NCBI GenBank assembly: GCA_002346745.1 | Contig: DEAL01000025.1 | Coordinates: 1-22,020, forward strand | DNA length: 22,020 nt | Source of the DNA: Candidatus Neomicrothrix sp. UBA2983 | GTDB taxonomy: Bacteria; Actinomycetota; Acidimicrobiia; Acidimicrobiales; MedAcidi-G1 | Direction of reading: 5' to 3' | Shown here: one piece after another, positions 14,126-20,447 of the stretch | Layout: each line of letters begins with the position of its first letter | Numbering within the stretch: the stretch's first letter is position 1 | Notes under the pieces: generated by a model | Database searches by the model: none | Seen by the model: only the letters and a program-made list of their open reading frames with translations | Told to the model about the DNA's origin: nothing | Program-made: the position numbers and the translations under genes

Positions 14126-15367
14126 GTGACCCGCTCCGGACAGGCCCGCTTCCCCGCACTTCGGGTCCCGAACTACCGGCTGTTCTGGATCGGCGGCCTG
14201 GTCACCAACAACGGCCGATGGGTCACGCACGTCACCAGCGCCTACGTGACCTACCGCATCACCGGCTCCGCGGCCTGGGTGGGCGTAACCGGCTTCGCCA
14301 CCTTCGTCCCCATGCTGCTGCTCAACCCGGTGTCCGGCCACATCTCCGACACCCGGCGGCGCCGCAACGTGCTGTTCGTCACCAACGCCGCCTACGGCGG
14401 TGTGGCCGTGGCGATGGCGTCGGCCTGGGCGGCCGGGATGCGCTCACCGACCGGCTGGGTGCTTCTGTTCTTCGCCAGCGGGTGCGTTGCGGGCGTCCAG
14501 CTGCCCGTGTGGCAGGCGTTCGTGGCGGAATGCGTCCCCAAGGACCTACTGCGCAACGCCATCACCCTCAACTCCACGCAGTTCAACGCCGCCCGGACCG
14601 TCGGGCCGGCCATCGGGGGCCTCCTGATCGGGACGCTCGGTCCCGGCTGGGCGTTCCTCACGGCCGCACTCTTCGTCGGACCGGTGCTGGTCTGCCTGTC
14701 GCTGATGGATCCGGCGGGCCTGCACCGACCCGAGGACCTCGACCCCGCTGACCGGGGGGCGCGGGCCGTGCTGACCGGCTACCGCGACTCGATCCGCTAC
14801 GTGCGCGACTCGCCGGGCATCCGGACCGCGGTGCTCACCATCACGCTCGTCATGACCGTCACGGCACCGATCTCCCAGCAGGTCGTCGTGTTCGCCGAGG
14901 AGGTGTTCACGGTCTCGCCGTTCTGGTTCGGGGTGTTGGCGTCGGCGCAGGGGATCGGTGCCGTGCTGTCCGCACCGGTCGTCGCCGGCGAACTGGACCG
15001 GGTTCAGCGGTCGCGCCTGCAGTTCGGTGCGGTGCTCGGCTACGCCGCTTGCGTGGCCGCCCTCGGCCTGGCGCCGGCCTTCTGGATGGGCTTCCTCGCC
15101 CTGGCCGCCCTCGGTGCCGTCCACCTGACCTCCGCGTCGAACCTGAACTCGGTGGTGCAGCTCCAGGTGGACGACGCGGTCCGGGGCCGCGTGATGGCGA
15201 TCTACCTGATGGGGGTGATCGGCACGGCGCCGTTCGCCAACCTGCTCATGGGGTGGCTGATCGCCGTGTTCGACGTCCGGCCCGTGGTCGTGGGTGGTGG
15301 TGTGCTGCTCCTTGTCGCCGCCCTCTTCCTCGCCGGCAGCGGTCGGCTGCGCCACCTCGACGCCTGA
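14126..15367 (+). CDS. MFS transporter, EntS/MFS_3-type exporter
   Basis: 413 residues from the GTG at 14126. The much longer open frame to 13277 runs antisense through the crotonase gene and is spurious. It begins FPALRVPNYRLFWIGGLVTNNGRWV, the standard opening of the EntS-like MFS_3 group (multidrug or siderophore exporters). The first helix pair is followed by the loop HISDTRRRRNVLF, the MFS motif-A equivalent. Then come about 10-12 hydrophobic helices. The central loop carries the signature-like YRDSIRYVRDSPGIRTAVL, and DDAVRGRVMAIYLMGVIGTAPFANLLMGWL lies late in the second half. It is a drug:proton-type efflux protein of the inner membrane; the substrate is unknown. It is divergent from the crotonase gene and convergent with the nuclease. 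Confidence 0.9.
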   Translation: MTRSGQARFPALRVPNYRLFWIGGLVTNNGRWVTHVTSAYVTYRITGSAAWVGVTGFATFVPMLLLNPVSGHISDTRRRRNVLFVTNAAYGGVAVAMASAWAAGMRSPTGWVLLFFASGCVAGVQLPVWQAFVAECVPKDLLRNAITLNSTQFNAARTVGPAIGGLLIGTLGPGWAFLTAALFVGPVLVCLSLMDPAGLHRPEDLDPADRGARAVLTGYRDSIRYVRDSPGIRTAVLTITLVMTVTAPISQQVVVFAEEVFTVSPFWFGVLASAQGIGAVLSAPVVAGELDRVQRSRLQFGAVLGYAACVAALGLAPAFWMGFLALAALGAVHLTSASNLNSVVQLQVDDAVRGRVMAIYLMGVIGTAPFANLLMGWLIAVFDVRPVVVGGGVLLLVAALFLAGSGRLRHLDA

Positions 15368-15409
15368 GCACCCCCAACGTGGGCACGTGGGAAGGGGACC
15401 GTCACATCA

Positions 15410-15453
15410 CACCTGCCGGTCACCTGCCGGTCACCTGCCGGTCACCTGCCGGG
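15410..15453. repeat. four tandem copies of an 11-bp unit at the nuclease stop codon
   Basis: CACCTGCCGGT repeats at 15410, 15421, 15432 and 15443; the last copy ends in G rather than T. The minus-strand nuclease stop (15442-15444) lies within the array, so the final residues of that protein are coded by one repeat unit. The array fills most of the gap between the convergent MFS and nuclease genes. Confidence 0.9.
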
Positions 15454-16398
15454 CTCGTCGAAGCCCGGGTCGCCATCGAGGAAGGCCCGGCCCTCGGCGC
15501 AGTCCGTGCGGAGCGGGCACCAGCGGCAGGCGTGGCTGGGGTGCCGGCCCGGTGGGCGCTCCTGGTGGAGGAGTTCGACGAGGACGCGGACGCCGTCGAC
15601 CAGTCGGGCCACCGAGGCCAGCAGGAGGTCCTCGGTGACCGCCTCGGGCACCAGGTGGGCCTGGTCCAGGTAGTAGGAGGCCAGCAGGCGTGGGGGGACG
15701 CCCATGCGCAGGGTCTCGATGAGGGCGTAGAACCGCAGGTCGTCGAGGTGAACGGGTGAGAAGCCGCCGGTCTTGAGGTCGATGATGACCTTGCCGGCGC
15801 GCCGTCCCTCGGCGGCGCCGAGCGTGAGGTCGGCCTTGCCGACGAGGGCCAGTCGGCCGTCGCAGAGCTCGGACCGCAGGCGGCTCTCGGTGACCGGCCG
15901 CCAGGCGGGCTTGAGCGGCGGAAAGCACTCGACGAACTTGGTGAAGGCGTCGAGGGCCTCGGAGCGCAGTTCGGCCCGTTCGACCTCGGAGCAGCCGCGC
16001 AGCCAGTCGCCGAGCCCGCTCGAGTCCTCCTCGTAGCGGGCGATGGCCTCGTCGACGAGCACGGGCGGCTCGATCTCGCGGCGCCAGTTGAGGGCCAGTT
16101 CGACGGCCTTGTGGGTGACCGTGCCGCGGGCGATCGGGACGCTCCACGCGAACTCCTCGTTCTCCTCGGCGACGAAGCGCGCCTCGCAGCCGTGCACCCG
16201 TCCCAGCCGGTGCTTGGTCATGTAGAGGTCGTCGCCTGGCGGAAGTGCGTCGAGGTGGGGCTCGACGGCGGTCTCGACGGCGGCCCGGAGGTGGTGGCGC
16301 AGGTCGTCGGGGAACTCGGGGCGGTCGCCGGCCGGGGCGCCGAGCTCGTCGAGGACGGCCTGCTGGGCGGGGTTCAGGTCGGAGGGTCCGTCGCTCAC
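15442..16398 (-). CDS. RecB/Cas4-like PD-(D/E)XK nuclease with four-cysteine Fe-S signature
   Basis: 318 residues from the GTG at 16398. The open frame extends to 16860 antisense to the small ORF, and that part is spurious. Nuclease motifs in order: RGTVTHKAVEL (His96), VGKADLTLG (Asp190), KVIIDLKTGGFS (Asp207, Lys209), then the Tyr of FYALIE in motif QxxxY-like position. Cysteines at 71 (HGCEARF) and at 291, 294 and 300 (CRWCPLRTDC) have the 1+3 spacing that holds a 4Fe-4S cluster in AddB, Cas4 and related enzymes. The fold acts on DNA ends in repair or spacer acquisition. No helicase, Cas gene or array is in the window, so it is probably a stand-alone repair nuclease common in actinobacteria. 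It is divergent from the small ORF at 16437, only 38 bp away. Confidence 0.85.
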   Translation of the reverse strand: MSDGPSDLNPAQQAVLDELGAPAGDRPEFPDDLRHHLRAAVETAVEPHLDALPPGDDLYMTKHRLGRVHGCEARFVAEENEEFAWSVPIARGTVTHKAVELALNWRREIEPPVLVDEAIARYEEDSSGLGDWLRGCSEVERAELRSEALDAFTKFVECFPPLKPAWRPVTESRLRSELCDGRLALVGKADLTLGAAEGRRAGKVIIDLKTGGFSPVHLDDLRFYALIETLRMGVPPRLLASYYLDQAHLVPEAVTEDLLLASVARLVDGVRVLVELLHQERPPGRHPSHACRWCPLRTDCAEGRAFLDGDPGFDEPGR

Positions 16399-16404
16399 CC
16401 GGTC

Positions 16405-16410
16405 ATTGTC
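16405..16410 (-). promoter_or_regulatory. -10-like box of the nuclease gene
   Basis: On the minus strand GACAAT is followed by 6 nt and the GTG at 16398. The spacing is the same as in the other leaderless starts here, although the first base departs from TANNNT. Confidence 0.3.
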
Positions 16411-16436
16411 ACACCCCTTGCGCAGACTCGTGGGTG

Positions 16437-16799
16437 ATGAACGTGAAGCACGCACCTCTCGCACCCGTCCGGTGGCCCGACGGCCGGCCCACCGGGCCAC
16501 CGACGACCACCCTCCGGTTCGCCGCGGCCGCCCAATCCCTCGGTCGGGCGGCACGGCTCCGGGGCCTCGAGGTCCCCACCTTCCGCAGCCCGCCCGGCCT
16601 GGTCGACGTGCAGCGAAGCATCCGTCGTCGGGGCGCGACCGCCACCATCTCCGTGGTGGTGCGGGACCGCCCCTGGGAGGCGGTGCTGGCCGACATGATC
16701 GAAGGGGTGATCGTGGCCAATCGGCTGGGGAACTGCCGGGCCGACACCATCCGGTCGGCCCTCTGGCTGGCCGTCGCCGATCCCGCCGCTGCGGCATGA
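16437..16799 (+). CDS. small conserved-looking protein of unknown function
   Basis: 120 residues from the ATG at 16437 (GTG at 16434 is also possible). The frame is open further upstream, but that part overlaps the nuclease gene. I do not recognise a domain. Visible features: a helical segment LRFAAAAQSLGRAARLRGLEVPTFRSPP, a basic patch SIRRRGATATISVVVRDRPW that looks like two beta strands, and a helix EAVLADMIEGVIVANRL near residues 80-95. There is no signal peptide and no membrane helix. It is head-to-head with the RecB-like nuclease with 38 bp between start codons, so the two share a promoter region, and a DNA-related partner role is conceivable. The final codons (ADPAAAA) lie in a repeat that recurs 53 bp downstream. 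Confidence 0.65.
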   Translation: MNVKHAPLAPVRWPDGRPTGPPTTTLRFAAAAQSLGRAARLRGLEVPTFRSPPGLVDVQRSIRRRGATATISVVVRDRPWEAVLADMIEGVIVANRLGNCRADTIRSALWLAVADPAAAA

Positions 16800-16854
16800 G
16801 TCCGGAACGCGTCTCCCGTCTGCCCCTGGCCGATCCCGCCGCCGCGGCATGGGT
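16776..16854. repeat. 26-bp direct repeat (24/26 identical) at the 3' end of the small ORF
   Basis: GCCGATCCCGCCGCTGCGGC (16776 onward, running to 16801) recurs at 16829-16854 with two substitutions, a 53-bp period. The first copy ends the small ORF with ADPAAAA and a TGA. In the second copy the TGA has become TGG. The copy lies directly before tRNA-Leu. Confidence 0.8.
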
Positions 16855-16878
16855 TTGCACTGGCTAGCGTCGGCGTAC

Positions 16879-16964
16879 GCCCGGGTGGCGGAACTGGTAG
16901 ACGCAGTGGGCTTAAACCCCGCGGCCGCTACGGCGGCGTGTGAGTTCGATTCTCACCCCGGGCA
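16879..16964 (+). tRNA. tRNA-Leu (anticodon UAA)
   Basis: An 86-nt class II tRNA. Acceptor stem GCCCGGG (16879-16885) pairs with CCCGGGC (16957-16963), with discriminator A at 16964. The anticodon loop CTTAAAC at 16911-16917 has anticodon TAA at 16913-16915 and a 5-bp stem (one T-G pair). A long variable arm (about 16923-16938) with a GC stem is expected for tRNA-Leu. The T arm is GTGAG-TTCGATT-CTCAC. The 3' CCA is not fully encoded (ACCC follows), so it is added post-transcriptionally. Confidence 0.95.
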
Positions 16965-16981
16965 CCCGGTACAACGTGGGG

Positions 16982-17731
16982 ATGGACGGCAGCGAACAGG
17001 CGCCCAGCGAACAGGCGCACTACGAGCACCCCTATCCGTCGCCGGAACTCGCCGCTGCGCACCCCTTCGTCGAGTACGCCGTCGAACGGCTGCCCGAGTC
17101 CGAGATGCTCGAGCGGGCCCGTGCCTTCCGCGTCGAGGCCGAGCGCCGCCGCAGCGTGCGGCTCTTCAGCCCCGACCCGGTGCCGCGCGAGCTCCTCGAG
17201 GAGGCCGTCCTTGCCGCCTCCAGCGGGCCGTCGGGCGCCCACAAGCAGCCCTGGACGTTCGTGGCCACCCGGGACCCGGCCGTCAAGGCCGCCATCCGGG
17301 CGGCCGCCGAGGAGGAGGAGCGTGTCAACTACCTCGAGAACCGCATGAACGCGGAGTGGCAGGAGGCCCTGGCACCACTCGGCACCGACCACCACAAGGA
17401 GTTCCTCGAGGTCGCGCCGTGGATTGTGGTCCTGTTCGAGCAGCGTTACGAGAGGCGGCCCGACGGCACCACCCGCAAGAACTACTACGTCAAGGAGAGC
17501 ACCGGCATCGCCGCCGGGCTCTTCATCACGGCGTTGCACCGGATGGGCCTCGCCACGCTCACGCACACCCCGTCGCCGATGGCATTCCTGAGGACCCTCC
17601 TCGGCCGCCCCGACAACGAGCGCCCGTTCGTGATGTTTCCGGTCGGCTACCCGCTCGACGGGGTCCGCGTGCCCGACCTGGTGCGCAAGTCGCTCGACCA
17701 GGTGTTCGTCGAGGTCGACCGCCCGTCCTGA
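16982..17731 (+). CDS. nitroreductase-fold flavoprotein, iodotyrosine deiodinase (IYD)-like
   Basis: 249 residues from the ATG at 16982; the open frame begins inside the tRNA, so a later start is needed, and TACAAC lies 6 nt upstream. It has the FMN-dependent nitroreductase fold: RRSVRLFSPDPVP, SSGPSGAHKQPWTFVATRDP, EEERVNYLENRMN, ESTGIAAGLFITALHRMGLATLTHTP, and RPFVMFPVGYPLDGVRVPDLVRKSLDQV. The order and wording of these blocks match the IYD branch, not NfsA/NfsB or BluB. Glu113, Tyr117 and Lys139 align with the lid residues that hold the halotyrosine zwitterion (human Glu157, Tyr161, Lys182). The predicted reaction is reductive dehalogenation of iodo- or bromotyrosine using NAD(P)H-reduced flavin. 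The tRNA gene is 17 nt upstream. Confidence 0.85.
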   Translation: MDGSEQAPSEQAHYEHPYPSPELAAAHPFVEYAVERLPESEMLERARAFRVEAERRRSVRLFSPDPVPRELLEEAVLAASSGPSGAHKQPWTFVATRDPAVKAAIRAAAEEEERVNYLENRMNAEWQEALAPLGTDHHKEFLEVAPWIVVLFEQRYERRPDGTTRKNYYVKESTGIAAGLFITALHRMGLATLTHTPSPMAFLRTLLGRPDNERPFVMFPVGYPLDGVRVPDLVRKSLDQVFVEVDRPS

Positions 17732-17783
17732 CGCGGCCGATGCCCGGCCCGCCTCGGCGCACGGGCGGGGTGTGGGGGTGCAG

Positions 17784-17789
17784 TACCGT
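17784..17789 (+). promoter_or_regulatory. -10 box, leaderless start of ppdK
   Basis: TACCGT is followed by 6 nt and the GTG at 17796, with no SD. It supports the GTG at 17796 over the GTG 24 nt upstream. Confidence 0.45.
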
Positions 17790-17795
17790 CCCGGC

Positions 17796-20426
17796 GTGGC
17801 TGCACGACCGCCGTTCCTCTTCGCGGACGAGCCCGACGGACTGACCGCCGAGGAACGGCGGCTCCTGCTCGGCGGCAAGGGGGCGTCGCTGGCCGAGATG
17901 GGCGGGGTGCTGGGCCTGCCCGTTCCGCCGGCGTTCACGCTCACGACCGACGTGTGCCGCCGGGTGCTCGACGGGGGCTGGCCGGCCGACCTCGACGACC
18001 ACCTGCGGCGTGCGCTCGACGGGCTCGAACAGCGCGCGGGGCGCCGCCTGGGCGACCCGTCCGACCCGTTGCTGGTCAGCGTCCGGTCGGGCGCCCCGGT
18101 CTCGATGCCGGGGATGATGGACACCGTCCTGAACCTCGGCCTCGACGACGCAACCACCGCCGGCCTCGCCGACCTGACCGACGAACGCTTCGCCCTCGAC
18201 ACGCACCGGCGCTTCCTCCAGTCGTACGCCACGGTGGTGCTCGACGCACCGGTCGACTTCCACGCCGTCGTCCGCGGTGCCCTCGAGGCCGCGGGTGTCG
18301 AGCGGGAGGCCGACCTCGGACCGGACGACCTCCGCTCGCTGATCGCCGACCTGCGGGTTGCCATCGCCGCAGCGGGCGCCCCGGGGGTCCCCGACGACCC
18401 GTTCGAGCAGCTCCGAGCCGCGGTGGCCGCCGTCTTCGCCTCCTGGAACGGCGAACGGGCGACCGTCTACCGGGCCCACGAGGGCATCGCCGACGACCTG
18501 GGGACGGCCTGCAGCGTCCAGGCGATCGTGTTCGGCAACCGGGACGAGCGGTCGGGATCCGGTGTGGCTTTCACCCGTGACCCGACGACCGGAGAGGGCC
18601 GACGGACCGGCGACTTCCTGCTCAACGCCCAGGGCGAGGACGTCGTCGCCGGCGACCACGTGACCCTGCCCCTGGCCGACCTGGCCGACCACTTCCCGGA
18701 GGCCGCCGCAGAGCTCGACCGGACCCTCGACGTCCTCGAACGCCATCAGCGGGACCTCTGCGACGTCGAGTTCACCGTCGAGCAGGGGAGGTTCCACATC
18801 CTCCAGGCCCGGCGGGGCAAGCGCACGGGTGCCGCCGCGCTCCGGATCGCCGTCGACCTCGTCGAGCATCCCGACATCGCCCTGACCCGGGAGGAGGCCG
18901 TCGCCCTCGTCACCCCGGGCCACCTCGAGCAGGTGCTGCACGCACGGTTCTCCGAGACCCACGGGGAGGGCAGCGGTGCCGAGGAGTTGACCCGTGGCAT
19001 TCCGGCCTCGCCGGGTGCCGCCGTCGGACGGGTCCGCCTCACCCCGGAGGCGGCGCTCGACGCCGCCGACCGAGGCGAACCGGTCGTGCTGGTCCGCCTC
19101 GAGACTTCCCCGGACGACGTGGCCGGCATGGCGGTGGCCGAGGGGATCCTCACGGCACGCGGCGGCCTCGTCAGCCATGCGGCCCTCGTGGCCCGTGGCT
19201 GGGGGATTCCGTGCGTGGTGGGTGCCGAGGACCTCGAGTTCGCCGACGACCACGTGCGGATCGGCGGCCGGGCCGTCCGCGAGGGCGACACGATCGCCAT
19301 CGACGGGGCGACGGGGGCGGTCACCCTCGGCGACCGGGAGGTGGCCGAGGCGGAGGTGCCCCCCGAACTGGACGTCCTGCTGGGGTGGGCGGACGAGTTG
19401 GCCGCATCCCGACTGGTCGTGCGCGCCAACGCCGACACCGCCGCCGATGCTCGAGCCGCCCGCGACCTTGGTGCCGTCGGCATCGGGTTGTGCCGGACCG
19501 AGCACATGTTCCTCGCCCCCGACCGGCTGCCGATCGTGCGGGCCATGATCCTGGCCGGAAGCGACGAGGAGGAGGCCGAGGCGCTCGAACGGCTGGGCGC
19601 GGCCCAGCGGGAGGACTTCGTCGGCATCCTCGAGGCCATGGACGGGTTGCCCGTCACGGTGCGCCTCCTCGACCCGCCGCTGCACGAGTTCCTGCCCGAC
19701 CTGATGGAACTGGTCGCCGCCGAGGTCCGAGGGGACCTCGACGAGGAGGGACGCCGGACCCTCGTTGCGGCACGCCAATGGGCGGAGGTCAATCCCATGA
19801 TCGGCACCCGGGGGGTCCGCCTGGCCCACCTTCGGCCAGGGCTCTACCGCATGCAGTCCCGGGCACTCTTCGGGGCCGTGGCCGAACGGCGGGCGGCTGG
19901 CGGCGACCCACAGGTCGAGGTGATGATCCCGCTCACCGTGTCGGGGCCGGAACTGGCGGCGGCCCGGCGCTGGGTCGAGGAGGCGGCGGCCGAGGTCGCC
20001 CACGACGGCGTGCCGGTCGTCGGAACGATGATCGAAACCCCGCGGGCCGCCCTCGTCGCGGACCGACTGGCGCCGCACGCCGACTTCTTCTCGATCGGCA
20101 GCAACGACCTCACCCAGATGACGTTCGGGTTCTCCCGCGACGACGTCCAGGGGCGCTTCCTCGGCTCCTACGTCGAGCAGGGGCTCCTCGAGCACGATCC
20201 GTTCGACCGGCTCGACGACGAGGCGGTCGGCGAGCTCGTGGACCTGGCGGTCGAGCGCGGTCGCCGCGCCGCGCCAGGCCTCAAGGTCGGCGTGTGCGGG
20301 GAGCACGCCGGCGAGCCGGTCTCGATCCGGCGCCTGCTGGCCGCGGGCGTCGACTACCTGTCGTGCTCCCCGGCCCGCCTGCCCGTGGCCCGCCTTGCTG
20401 CAGCCCGAGCCGTACTGGGTGCCTGA
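17796..20426 (+). CDS. ppdK: pyruvate, phosphate dikinase
   Basis: 876 residues, the usual bacterial PPDK size. It interconverts pyruvate + ATP + Pi with PEP + AMP + PPi. The N-terminal ATP-grasp region has LLLGGKGASLAEM and VSVRSGAPVSMPGMMDTVLNLG. The central phosphohistidine domain has the catalytic His461 in GGLVSHAALVARGWGIPCVVG. The C-terminal PEP/pyruvate barrel has GLCRTEHMF, VEVMIPLTVSG, GTMIETPRAA and FFSIGSNDLTQMTFGFSRDD, and the catalytic Cys834 in VGVCGEHAGEP. The residue preceding the catalytic Ser-His is Val where plant PPDK has the regulatory Thr, so control by a PPDK regulatory protein on that Thr is unlikely. It may supply PEP to the PEPC encoded 14 kb away, or work in glycolysis. 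No operon partner follows within the same unit. Confidence 0.97.
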   Translation: MAARPPFLFADEPDGLTAEERRLLLGGKGASLAEMGGVLGLPVPPAFTLTTDVCRRVLDGGWPADLDDHLRRALDGLEQRAGRRLGDPSDPLLVSVRSGAPVSMPGMMDTVLNLGLDDATTAGLADLTDERFALDTHRRFLQSYATVVLDAPVDFHAVVRGALEAAGVEREADLGPDDLRSLIADLRVAIAAAGAPGVPDDPFEQLRAAVAAVFASWNGERATVYRAHEGIADDLGTACSVQAIVFGNRDERSGSGVAFTRDPTTGEGRRTGDFLLNAQGEDVVAGDHVTLPLADLADHFPEAAAELDRTLDVLERHQRDLCDVEFTVEQGRFHILQARRGKRTGAAALRIAVDLVEHPDIALTREEAVALVTPGHLEQVLHARFSETHGEGSGAEELTRGIPASPGAAVGRVRLTPEAALDAADRGEPVVLVRLETSPDDVAGMAVAEGILTARGGLVSHAALVARGWGIPCVVGAEDLEFADDHVRIGGRAVREGDTIAIDGATGAVTLGDREVAEAEVPPELDVLLGWADELAASRLVVRANADTAADARAARDLGAVGIGLCRTEHMFLAPDRLPIVRAMILAGSDEEEAEALERLGAAQREDFVGILEAMDGLPVTVRLLDPPLHEFLPDLMELVAAEVRGDLDEEGRRTLVAARQWAEVNPMIGTRGVRLAHLRPGLYRMQSRALFGAVAERRAAGGDPQVEVMIPLTVSGPELAAARRWVEEAAAEVAHDGVPVVGTMIETPRAALVADRLAPHADFFSIGSNDLTQMTFGFSRDDVQGRFLGSYVEQGLLEHDPFDRLDDEAVGELVDLAVERGRRAAPGLKVGVCGEHAGEPVSIRRLLAAGVDYLSCSPARLPVARLAAARAVLGA

Positions 20427-20433
20427 ACACGCC

Positions 20434-20439
20434 TAGGGT
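20434..20439 (+). promoter_or_regulatory. -10 box before beta-lactamase-family gene
   Basis: TAGGGT is followed by 8 nt and the ATG at 20448, the same box and spacing as before the aminotransferase gene. It overlaps an AGGG that could also act as a weak SD. Confidence 0.35.
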
Positions 20440-20447
20440 CCCCGGTC

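Noticed and set aside
15410..16398. CRISPR-Cas4 interpretation of the short repeat array and RecB-like nuclease
   Set aside because: The repeats are 11 bp in direct tandem without spacers, and no Cas1, Cas2 or effector gene is present.
16776..16964. tRNA-Leu as the attachment site of an integrated element
   Set aside because: No integrase, no duplicated tRNA 3' end and no compositional shift are seen; the nearby repeat duplicates a gene tail, not the tRNA.
16940..16981. Start of the IYD-like gene inside the tRNA
   Set aside because: The frame is open there by chance; translation through a mature tRNA region is implausible and the residues are not family-like.
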